From JBHELG01 sp046263195 (GTDB taxonomy: Bacteria; Actinomycetota; Nitriliruptoria; Nitriliruptorales; JAHWKO01), in contig JBHELG010000138.1 in assembly GCA_046263195.1 (NCBI GenBank), positions 1 through 7,312 on the forward strand: a stretch of 7,312 bases of DNA, written 5' to 3'. Positions 1 to 5,697 of the stretch are shown piece after piece. Position numbers and translations under genes: made by a program. Under the pieces are notes generated by a model. The model saw only the letters and a program-made list of their open reading frames with translations. It made no database searches and was not told where the DNA came from. The stretch's first letter is position 1. Every line of letters starts with the position of its first letter.

Positions 1-449
1 TTGGTGAACCGGACCGGAGAGAACCCGTCGATGTGGGCGAAGGCCCGACCGCGCCGCACGACGATGTGCACGCTGTTCTTGGGCACCGTCTCCCGGTAGG
101 AGGCGGCAAGGGGGTGAAAGATCCGCCCAGCGACCGTGTCGCGGTGGAAGCACCCGCTCGCTTCCAGCGTCCGCAGGAACGCTGCCTGATCCTCGGCATC
201 ACGCCGCGCCGAACCGTGCGATTTCTCGGCTGATCGTTGTCCGCGCATGGGGCCCGAGGGTACATGCGGGTTGCTCCAGTCAGCAGGCGGGCGTACAGGC
301 GCTGGGCTCGCTCGTGGCTGGCATCCCGACCGGCGAGGGACCAGCCTGCGAGCAGCCAGGGCGGCTACCTCGGTTGCGGCGCCCTCCCTGAAGATTCGCA
401 CGGCTTGTGCATCGCCGGCGTCGGTCGTGCCCTTGCTGCGGGCGAGCCC
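1..449 (-). pseudogene. Unrecognised, probably frame-damaged gene running off the left edge
   Basis: A minus-strand reading frame is open from about 449 to the window edge, with an ATG at 248-246, and has no stop inside the window. From that ATG it reads like real protein, with stretches such as AEDQAAFLRTLEASG, RDTVAGRIFHPLAASYRE and VHIVVRRGRAFAHIDG. Further upstream the frame contains GDAQAVRIFREGAATEVAAL. Between about 358 and 262 a different frame looks more native: it includes WLLAGWSLAGRDASHERAQR and RLYARLLTGATRMYPR, with higher G/C at third positions. The simplest inference is one gene with a compensating pair of indels, so a pseudogene. The alternative is an intact gene starting at the ATG at 248. 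I do not recognise the family. No convincing Shine-Dalgarno sequence precedes the ATG at 248. It diverges from the excisionase gene at 664. Confidence 0.4.
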
Positions 450-506
450 TCACGCGCCAGCATCCATCCGTCCACCTGTGCGCGCTCACTGCTCCGGAAG
501 CTGGCA

Positions 507-617
507 GCATCAATCCAGCATTAGCCCAGCCCCAAAGCATCAGCGTGTTACGGATGTGCTACGAGAAGTAGCACGCCGCATAGGCGCCGGCATCACCGCA
601 GCATCAGTCCTGCATCA
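507..617. repeat. GCATCA direct repeats, partly in 11-bp phase, upstream of the excisionase gene
   Basis: GCATCA occurs at 507-512, 537-542, 590-595, 601-606 and 612-617, with a variant GCATTA at 518-523. The spacings 507 to 518 and 590 to 601 to 612 are each exactly 11 bp, so those copies lie on the same face of the helix. All copies have the same orientation. Phased short direct repeats beside a xis gene are typical of excisionase or repressor binding sites; that function is inferred here. GCATC alone is also common elsewhere in this stretch (for example 409 and 460), so some copies may be chance. Confidence 0.5.
556..574. promoter_or_regulatory. Perfect 7-bp inverted repeat with 5-nt spacer (operator or core-site candidate)
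   Basis: GTGCTAC at 556-562 and GTAGCAC at 568-574 are perfect inverted repeats separated by GAGAA. The site lies between the divergent left-edge gene and the excisionase gene, inside the GCATCA repeat field. It could be an operator for a dimeric regulator. It also has the geometry of a tyrosine recombinase core site (short inverted arms around a 5-8 bp spacer). No U-run follows it, so it is not a typical intrinsic terminator. Confidence 0.4.
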
Positions 618-663
618 CCCTCCCTGGATGGTGGGAGCACCTCACGGCTATTAGGAGGCCACG

Positions 664-891
664 ATGGAGAGGCAACTGCTTTCACCGGACGAGCCGAACG
701 ACCGCCGCGTCGCCGACGGACTCAAGCTGATCACAATTCCCGCCGCAGCCAAGCGGCTCGCGCTTTCGCGCTCGAAGTTGTACGAGCTAATTGCCGACGG
801 CGAGTTGCCGACGGTCCGTATCGGCCGCGCCCGTCGGATCGCGCACACCGACCTTCGGGTCTTCGTCGCGCGCCGCCGGATCCTCGGATGA
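664..891 (+). CDS. Excisionase-like HTH_17 DNA-binding protein
   Basis: This 75-residue protein carries a MerR-type winged helix-turn-helix of the excisionase/HTH_17 family over about residues 23-70. It begins ITIPAAAKRLALSRSKLYEL, continues through the wing motif ADGELPTVRIGRARRI and ends in DLRVFVARRR. In tyrosine recombinase systems such proteins bind phased direct repeats in the attachment region, bend DNA and bias integrase towards excision; some act as transcription factors. The ATG at 664 is well supported by AGGAGG at 653-658, five bases upstream. The gene is intact, unlike the integrases in the window. Immediately upstream are 11-bp-phased GCATCA repeats and a palindrome that could be its binding sites. 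Its natural partner would be the minus-strand integrase at 1991-3140, with which it is convergent. The family assignment is firm; the role as Xis of this element is inferred. Confidence 0.85.
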   Translation: MERQLLSPDEPNDRRVADGLKLITIPAAAKRLALSRSKLYELIADGELPTVRIGRARRIAHTDLRVFVARRRILG

Positions 892-1003
892 ATCACTCCG
901 GAGCAGGCGATCCAAGGCTCAGGTCGTACATGTTCGTGCTCCTCATCGCCCGGGAACGCTCGTCCGGATTCCCTCTCCCAGGAGTCGTGCCCGCCAGAGC
1001 GGA

Positions 1004-1330
1004 ATGATCGAGGAGTGCACCGAAGATGGTGTGACTGCGTGAGCTGGTAATCTCGAGGTCTGGAGCGTCGCGCGGTGGCTGCAGCAACCGACTTCCAAAG
1101 TCGCTGGCGCGCTGGCACTCGAAACCGCCGGGGTCGTCAGCCCGGACAGGCGCACTGCGACGCGGTGGGGCACCCAGGCTCTCTGGCGGGCGGTGCGGTC
1201 GGCCGTGCCGCTGTGTGTGCTCCAGTCGCAGTCAGCCCATCCCAGAGCGCTGGTGTTTCCTACCCCTGGCGGGTTGCCGCGAGGAGCGGTGACAATGGCG
1301 TCGGCGCGTTCCTGGAATCCCACCGCATGA
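1004..1330 (+). pseudogene. Possible small pseudogene with an internal TGA, unrecognised
   Basis: An ATG at 1004 opens twelve codons (MIEECTEDGVTA), then a TGA at 1040-1042. The same frame then stays open for 95 more codons to a stop at 1328-1330. The downstream part has coding-like composition, with mostly G or C in third positions, and segments such as EVWSVARWLQQPTSKVAGAL and ALWRAVRSAVPLCVLQSQSA. It has no good start of its own, which suggests a gene split by a nonsense change. I recognise no family. The opposite strand also carries a long open frame, as often happens in GC-rich DNA, so this call is tentative. The rest of 892-1449 shows nothing I can name. Confidence 0.25.
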
Positions 1331-1449
1331 GGCGGTGGAGGGGTGACAGCGTCCGGCCCAAGTCGACCTCGGCGGCGGGCAACAGGTGCCGCAGTCGTGC
1401 TGGATTCCGGGCATGAAATCGTCAGGGCACAGCGCGCCTGAGGGTCCGC

Positions 1450-1860
1450 CGGAGACTCCGACTTGGAGATGCCCGACTCCACGCCTAGCGCCTGCACCAA
1501 GTCATCGACCGAGCGTGTGGAGACCCCTTCGACGTAGGCCTCCATCATCACCGCCAGAGTGCTCGGTCGATGCGGCGGCGCGGTTCGAGTAGTGAGGGGA
1601 AGAAGCTGCCCTTACGCAGTTTTGCCAGCCTCAATTCGACGTCGCCGGCCTTGGTGGACAGCGTCCGCGAACGTGAGCCGTTGCGATGAGTCGTGCGGGT
1701 CTCGCTGCGCTCGTAGCGGTCAGCACCGATCACCCGCTGTGGCCTCCGCGTCAATCAGCGCCTGCAGCACGAACTCGACCGCAGTGCGCACGACGTCGAT
1801 GTTCCCGCCGGCCCTAACGGCGTCGAGCAGGGCGGACAGGGCAGACTGGTCAGTGGCCAT
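1450..1860 (-). pseudogene. IS256-family (mutator type) transposase, 5' remnant with two frameshifts
   Basis: Read across three frames, this is the N-terminal part of an actinobacterial IS256-type transposase. It starts at the ATG at 1860-1858 with AGGAG eight bases upstream. The first frame gives MATDQSALSALLDAVRAGGN and ends in LQALIDAEATA. A second frame begins at VIGADRYERSETRTTHRNGS and includes LRKGSFFPSLLEPRRRIDRA. The third gives MMEAYVEGVSTRSVDDLVQA and GVESGISKSE. The first frame change is explained by one extra base in the CCC run at 1733-1735, the second by one missing base near 1558-1561. Homology stops near 1450, before any residue of the DDE catalytic triad. The copy is therefore truncated as well as frameshifted and cannot transpose. 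About 130 residues remain of roughly 400 usual for the family. The 1861-1990 segment probably holds the left end of the IS, but I could not identify its terminal repeat. Confidence 0.85.
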
Positions 1861-1990
1861 CGTGTGAGCTCCTGTGCGTGCACTTGGCGGTACACGCCGA
1901 GCCTCACACGGGTGGCCCTCTAGCTCAGAGCAACCTCAACACCCCTCAAATCCCACCACTCGGGGGGACGGCTAACCAGAAGTTCTCAAG

Positions 1991-3140
1991 CTACAGATCC
2001 GGGAGCCGGTCAGCGATGTCGTCGAGTTCGCCAACGGCGGTGTAGTACTTCATCGTCGTGCTCATGTCGGCGTGACCGAGGAACGCCTGGGCCTTGCGGG
2101 GATGGACGCCGGCCTCGGCGAGCTGCGTCGCGACTGTTGACCTCAGGGTCTTCAGGGAGCCGTGGCGCACGTGTGCTTCCTGCTGGGCGCGGGTGAACAC
2201 CCGTGAGATGTTGCGGGTCCAGATTGGGCCGCCGGTTCGAGTGGTGAACACGAGGTCGTGTTCGTTGCCCCACTCCTCGCCGAGGCGATCCGCCCACACC
2301 ACCTGGCGGCCTCGCCACTCCTCGAGCGCCTCAACGACCTCGGCGCGCAACGGGGACAGTTCGGCGCGCCGTGCGCGACTTCGGGCGGACCAGTCGTCCC
2401 CACTTGTCGAGCTGCCACACGACGCTCAACCGTGGCCGGTTCCCGGTCAGCGTGACGTCACGCCAGCGCAGCGCGCACGCCTCGCCGGCACGAAGGCCGG
2501 TGCGGGCCAGGGTCAGGATCACGGGGTAGAAGTGTTCGTCGCGAGCGGCAGCGATGATCCGGGCCAGCTCGTCATCGGTGAACCGGTCCACGGGTAGTGG
2601 CTCGACGCCGACGCCGCCGCCGTAGCGAGCCACGTTGCGAAGCAGCCGGTCCTGCCGCACCGCCGCCGAAAGCGCCGAGCGCAACGTCTCGCGGAAGCGA
2701 TTGACGGTAGTCGGCGCCATGCCCTCCTGCAGCTTGGCGTTGGCGAAGCGGTCGAGCTCAGCCACTGTCAGCTCACCGACCTTTCGGTTCCCGAGGGCCG
2801 GGATGAGGTGCTTCTCGATGTTGCTGCCGTAGCTCTTCAGTGTCGTTGCGGCCAGCGGGGCGCCGCCGGGCTTCCCCTTCGGAGCCTCGTGCTCGATCCA
2901 CCAGCGCAGGTAGGTCGCCAGCGTCTGGTCGGCGATGCCGGCGGTCAGTTCGTCCGCTCGCTGACGCACGTCCACCAGCCACGCCTCGGCGTTGGCCCGC
3001 GTGGGGAAGGTGCGGGTCCGCCGGTCCCTCGAGCCGTTGGGCCGGACACCCAGGTCGATCTGGGCCATGAACCGCTCGCCCCGCTGAACGACGCTGCCGG
3101 TCCCCTGGCGCGCCCGACCCCGTCGCTTGCTCGCGGCCAC
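1991..3140 (-). pseudogene. Tyrosine recombinase/phage integrase, single frameshift (element 1)
   Basis: Two overlapping frames (3140-2331 and 2350-1991) rebuild a 382-residue integrase, normal length for the family. Order: an N-terminal arm-binding-like domain (about 1-65), a SAM-like core-binding domain (about 70-170, with ATYLRWWIEHEAP and LDRFANAKLQEGMAPTTVNR), and a catalytic domain (about 185-382). Catalytic residues seen are Arg217 (ARTGLRAGEA), Lys254 (RPKSRTARR), Arg333 (LKTLRSTVATQLAEAG), His356 (LGHADM) and the nucleophile Tyr366 (TTMKYYT). The usual His of the HxxR box is Lys330. The frame is lost by one extra base in the GGGG run at 2352-2355, right after the beta-hairpin Lys region, so the short product lacks Arg333, His356 and Tyr366. 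Start is GTG at 3140, with AGGAGG five bases upstream. The gene begins 158 bp beyond the 3' end of tRNA-Lys on the same strand, as expected for an element inserted in that tRNA. A sequencing error in the G run could mimic this lesion. Confidence 0.9.
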
Positions 3141-3194
3141 CGCTGCCTCCTCATGCGATCCGCGGGAACGACGGTAGGCACCGACCCCGCCGGC

Positions 3195-3215
3195 TTAGGC
3201 AGCAATTAGGCAGCA
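3195..3215. repeat. Tandem TTAGGCAGCA repeat, 11-bp period, between integrase and tRNA-Lys
   Basis: TTAGGCAGCA occurs at 3195-3204 and again at 3206-3215, separated by one base, giving an 11-bp period. It lies in the 157-bp gap between the integrase start and the tRNA-Lys 3' end, where arm-type integrase or Xis sites normally occur. The repeat is directly visible; its role as an arm-type site is inferred. Confidence 0.55.
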
Positions 3216-3219
3216 GCTC

Positions 3220-3228
3220 TGTGGATAA
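3220..3228 (-). promoter_or_regulatory. DnaA-box-like sequence
   Basis: The minus strand reads TTATCCACA, a perfect match to the classical DnaA-box consensus, within a short A/T-rich patch (3220-3234) that stands out from the GC-rich surroundings. A single box is weak evidence for any function. It lies in the presumed attachment region, where A/T-rich bending sites are also expected. Confidence 0.25.
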
Positions 3229-3297
3229 TTATGGACGGTGAGTGGGGCCGGACCCAGAAAATGCAGAGAACCGACAGCTAGGGCCGGTTTCCTGAAG

Positions 3298-3370
3298 TGC
3301 GCCGCCAGGGACTCGAACCCCGAACCTGCCGGTTAAGAGCCGGATGCTCTGCCAGTTGAGCTAGCGGCGC
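3298..3370 (-). tRNA. tRNA-Lys (anticodon CTT)
   Basis: The minus strand folds as a full cloverleaf of 73 nt. It has a perfect 7-bp acceptor stem (GCGCCGC with GCGGCGC), a 4-bp D stem, anticodon loop CTCTTAA giving anticodon CTT, a 5-nt variable loop, the T loop TTCGAGT and discriminator A73. The first anticodon-stem pair (27-43) is a T-C mismatch; the other four pairs are good. CCA is not encoded. It follows tRNA-His by 49 bp on the same strand and is probably cotranscribed with it. Its 3' end faces the integrase at 1991-3140 and is the likely attachment target of element 1. A second copy of its 3' end, which would mark the other element boundary, is not in the window. Confidence 0.95.
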
Positions 3371-3422
3371 TGGCGCCCTCACCTTAGCGAAGGCGAACCA
3401 CGCGCTGGCGAAACGTGAGTGG

Positions 3423-3498
3423 GGTGAGTGAGGGGACTCGAACCCCCGACCTCCTGGACCACAACCAGGCGCTCTAACCGAACTGAGCTACACCCACC
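3423..3498 (-). tRNA. tRNA-His (anticodon GTG)
   Basis: The minus strand folds as a full cloverleaf with anticodon loop TTGTGGT, giving anticodon GTG. It shows the identity feature of bacterial tRNA-His, an extra G at -1 (position 3498) facing discriminator C73 (3423). The acceptor stem GTGGGTG pairs with CACTCAC, including one G-T pair. Positions 3422-3420 read CCA on the minus strand, so the 3' CCA appears to be encoded. It is the first gene of the His-Lys tRNA pair, about 26 bases downstream of the predicted transcription start. Confidence 0.96.
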
Positions 3499-3530
3499 AT
3501 GAGGGAGAAGGACCCACGGCGATGCGGCGA

Positions 3531-3559
3531 ATGGTACGGAGGGTCCGAGAGGGGGTCAA
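3531..3559 (-). promoter_or_regulatory. Sigma-70-type promoter of the tRNA-His/tRNA-Lys pair
   Basis: On the minus strand a -35 box TTGACC (3559-3554) and a -10 box TACCAT (3536-3531) are separated by exactly 17 bases. Transcription would start near 3524, about 26 bases before the first base of tRNA-His. A second TTGACT lies just upstream (3568-3563). Position, spacing and strand all fit a stable-RNA promoter. Confidence 0.65.
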
Positions 3560-3608
3560 AGGAGTCAAAGGCCCAGGCCACTACTCGTATTCCGCGCCCG
3601 TCGCAGCG

Positions 3609-4631
3609 TCATGCTCGGTCCCTCGCCGCGTCTCGGTCTTGCGGTGGAAAGACGGCCGTCGAACTTTCTGTGAGGCGTCGAGAGGAGAGCAGGGCCGCGA
3701 GGCGGTCCGCGCCGACGTTGCCTCCCGATAGGAGCAAGCCGACTCGCTTGCCCTCGATCGCCAGGCGCCCGGTAAGCAGTGCGGCGGCGGCGCAGACGCC
3801 GCTCGGTTCGACGACGAGCTTGGTTCGGTCGAGGAAGAACACCATCGCCTCTACGATCTCGTCGTCTGTGACCGTGACGACAGCATCGACGAGGCGACGG
3901 ATCACCGGAAAGGTGAGCACGCCTGGGGAGCGGGCCTGTAGGCCGTCTGCGATGGTGTCCGGCCGAGATATGGACACCCTCTCGCCAGCGGCGAGTGAAC
4001 GCCGCGTGTCGTCAGCGGCGGCCGGTTCGACACCCACAATGCGGACCCCTGGGCAGCGCCTGCTAGCGGCGATCGCGCTGCCGGAGATGAGTCCACCTCC
4101 TCCAACGGGGACGACGAGCACGTCGATGGGGCCGACGTCCTCGATGAGTTCGAGGGCGGCGGTGCCCTGACCTGCCATGACGGCCGGGTGGTCGTACGGC
4201 GGGACGACTGTCAGCCCCCGTTCGTCCGCAATGGCCCGCGCCGTTGCCTCACGATCTTCGGAGGCGCGGTCGTAGGTCACGATTTCGGCGCCGTAGTTTT
4301 CCGTTGCGGCTCGTTTGGCGCGTGGAGCGTCTTCGGGCATGACGATCACCGCTGCCGTGCCCAAGAGACGAGCGGCGAGTGCCACCGCTTGCCCATGGTT
4401 GCCGGAGGAGTAGGCGACCACCCCTCGTTCTCGGTCGGCTTCCGACAACGACACGAGGAGGTTGTAGGCCCCGCGAATCTTGAATGATCCAGCCCGCTGC
4501 AGGTTCTCGGCTTTGCAGACCACGGTCGCGCCGGTCCAAGCGTCGAGCGTTCGAGAAGTGACGACGGGGGTGCGGTGGGCTACTCCTCGGAGGCGGTCGG
4601 CTGCCGCGCAGACGTCGTCGTAGTCGATCAC
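3609..4631 (-). CDS. PLP-dependent threonine/serine dehydratase (serine racemase-type fold)
   Basis: This intact 340-residue protein belongs to fold-type II PLP enzymes of the threonine/serine dehydratase, serine racemase and threo-3-hydroxyaspartate ammonia-lyase group. Such cytosolic enzymes remove the hydroxyl and amino groups of threonine or serine to give 2-oxobutyrate or pyruvate plus ammonia. Seen: Lys51 in AGSFKIRGA (Schiff-base lysine), SSGNHGQ at 75-81 (Ser76 aligns with the serine racemase catalytic Ser), the glycine loop VGGGGL at 176-181 that holds the PLP phosphate, and SGGN at 302-305 near the pyridine ring. In VEPAAADD, Glu202, Ala206 and Asp208 match the spacing of the divalent-cation site of serine racemase. 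There is no C-terminal ACT domain, so it is unlike feedback-controlled biosynthetic IlvA and closer to catabolic forms. The start is GTG at 4631 with only a weak AGGG upstream. It reads towards the tRNAs and is the only long undamaged gene here. The exact substrate cannot be decided from sequence. Confidence 0.9.
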   Translation of the reverse strand: MIDYDDVCAAADRLRGVAHRTPVVTSRTLDAWTGATVVCKAENLQRAGSFKIRGAYNLLVSLSEADRERGVVAYSSGNHGQAVALAARLLGTAAVIVMPEDAPRAKRAATENYGAEIVTYDRASEDREATARAIADERGLTVVPPYDHPAVMAGQGTAALELIEDVGPIDVLVVPVGGGGLISGSAIAASRRCPGVRIVGVEPAAADDTRRSLAAGERVSISRPDTIADGLQARSPGVLTFPVIRRLVDAVVTVTDDEIVEAMVFFLDRTKLVVEPSGVCAAAALLTGRLAIEGKRVGLLLSGGNVGADRLAALLSSRRLTESSTAVFPPQDRDAARDRA

Positions 4632-4903
4632 GCCCTGAGGCTATCGGTCGTCCTCTCGACGCCGGCGAGGGAGGAAGTCGGAGCGCCATGTCCGGGGCCA
4701 CTCCGCTCTGGCTCTCATCCCGGCGTTGCCCACGGCCGGCATCTACCTTGCGAGCCAGATCTTGCTGCTCTTGTGGCCGATCCCGGATGAGATCTAGTGT
4801 CTTGGCGATCCCACCGTCGCGCCCTTGCACCCTCTCCCGCTCAACTCGAGCAGGTGAAACGCCGACAAAGACTTGGAGCCCCCAGTCGACTGGAGATGAT
4901 GCC

Positions 4904-5104
4904 GTGGCCTGGTTGGAGCTAGCCGTCCTTCCCCTGCTCGGAGTTTTCGCGGTCGTATCGGTACTGGCCACCTACTGGTTGGGCTACCGGGACGGAAGGT
5001 CGAGTTCGGGGAGTGGGTGCTGCCGCGGCGGCGGTGGCGACTGGTGGCTGCCTGACCATCCGCCGATCGATGGGGTAGAGGCTGACCGGACGCATCATCA
5101 TTAG
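4904..5104 (+). CDS. Small single-pass membrane protein, hypothetical
   Basis: A GTG at 4904 preceded by GGAG (4892-4895) at eight bases gives a 66-residue protein. Residues 3-28 form one hydrophobic segment (LAVLPLLGVFAVVSVLATYW), a probable membrane helix with the short N terminus outside or a signal anchor. It is followed by a positively charged YRDGR, a Ser/Gly-rich linker with adjacent cysteines (39-40), a glycine run, a DWWLPDHPP segment and a triple-histidine end. A longer upstream start at 4688 exists, but the added residues are Arg/Ser/Cys-rich and look noncoding, so I prefer the GTG. I recognise no family. It is divergent from the dehydratase; the 272 bases between them show no clear feature. 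Confidence 0.5.
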   Translation: MAWLELAVLPLLGVFAVVSVLATYWLGYRDGRSSSGSGCCRGGGGDWWLPDHPPIDGVEADRTHHH

Positions 5105-5308
5105 GGGAGCGGGCTCGACAGTCCCAGCGGGTTGGGGGGAAACGCGCTTCAGCTGGCACGTCGTGGACGCTTTGTCGGGAGTCGGCAGTCGTCTACAGGG
5201 CAAGGGATTGAAAGCGGTCCGTAGTCCAGTCCCTGCGGCGTTTGCCAGTCTGCTTTCCCGCTTCGACGAGCAGCATGGCTCGCGTGAGGTCGGACGACCT
5301 TCCTAGCC

Positions 5309-5581
5309 GTGCGTGCAGAGGTCGTCTTCCACGTCACCATCCTCATCGTGGTGCTGCTGTCAGCCGCATTCGGCGGTTGGGTGCTGGGTCGCCTGCTCAG
5401 CCGACAATCCCGTTTCGCTCGCCAGCTCGGGCTCCTGATCGGCACGGTGGCTGCCGTGGTCTCTCCGATCCTTCACGCTTTGGCACCGCTCGTGTGGGCT
5501 GGACTGCTTGGGACTGCCGCGGGCTACGTCACGGGTCGAACTCGCGTCCTGAGGATGCACGGAGGACGCGGGAGGTCGTGA
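5309..5581 (+). CDS. Small two-helix membrane protein, hypothetical
   Basis: This 90-residue frame starts at GTG 5309. It has a hydrophobic segment at about 8-30 (VTILIVVLLSAAFGGWVLG), a basic loop (SRQSRFARQ) and a second long hydrophobic region at about 40-76 (GLLIGTVAAVVSPILHALAP, then LVWAGLLGTAAGYVTG), which may be one kinked or two short helices. Spaced small residues suggest helix packing. No clear Shine-Dalgarno sequence is seen, so the start is uncertain. I recognise no family. The last ten codons (RMHGGRGRS) are written by the GGAGGACGCG repeat array at 5561-5599, so the original C terminus may have been replaced at the junction with element 2. The 204 bases between this gene and the previous one show nothing I can name. 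Confidence 0.5.
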   Translation: MRAEVVFHVTILIVVLLSAAFGGWVLGRLLSRQSRFARQLGLLIGTVAAVVSPILHALAPLVWAGLLGTAAGYVTGRTRVLRMHGGRGRS

Positions 5582-5599
5582 GGACGCGCTGAGGACGGA
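5561..5599 (+). repeat. GGAGGACGCG-type decamer array left of integrase 2
   Basis: Decamers related to GGAGGACGCG start at 5561 (exact), 5571 (GGAGGTCGTG), 5579 (TGAGGACGCG) and 5590 (TGAGGACGGA), about one helical turn apart. The 15-mer GGAGGACGCGGGAGG at 5561-5575 recurs inverted at 6919-6933, on the other side of the integrase gene. An additional inverted GGACGCG core lies at 5543-5549. The likely role is protein binding, for example integrase arm-type sites, but this is inferred. Confidence 0.55.
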
Positions 5600-5697
5600 T
5601 GATGAGCTTGGTGCCGGTGAGGTCGTCGGGCGGCTCCGCGAGGAACTCGCGGGTGAGATGCACGAGATCAGCCCTGGACAAGAGCAGAGAGATCGTC

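Noticed and set aside
500..620. CRISPR array suggested by repeated GCATCA
   Set aside because: The repeats are only 6 bp with 5-bp gaps or irregular spacing, and there are no spacers or cas genes.
247..654. 135-codon plus-strand frame upstream of the excisionase gene
   Set aside because: It is Ala/Pro/Arg-rich, without motifs, and antisense to more protein-like minus-strand frames; it also overlaps the regulatory repeats.
943..1551. 202-codon minus-strand frame continuing from the IS256 fragment
   Set aside because: Only the first roughly 35 residues are transposase-like; the rest is low-complexity read-through after the breakpoint near 1450.
1915..1940. TAGCTCAGAGC resembling a tRNA D arm
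   Set aside because: The D loop would be far too short and no anticodon or T arm follows in the correct place.
2352..2355. Programmed ribosomal frameshifting in integrase 1
   Set aside because: There is no slippery heptamer, stimulatory hairpin or internal Shine-Dalgarno sequence that would support it, and full-length integrases are normally encoded in one frame.
3230..3297. Intrinsic terminator after tRNA-Lys
   Set aside because: Only a weak 5-bp AACCG/CGGTT pairing is present and there is no T-run on the minus strand.
3499..4170. 223-codon plus-strand frame, Arg/Ser/Thr-rich
   Set aside because: It is antisense to the dehydratase, whose motifs and catalytic residues are unambiguous.
4249..4971. 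240-codon minus-strand frame overlapping the dehydratase start
   Set aside because: Most of it is an Arg-rich out-of-frame shadow of the dehydratase; only the upstream part looks slightly protein-like and it has no supported start.
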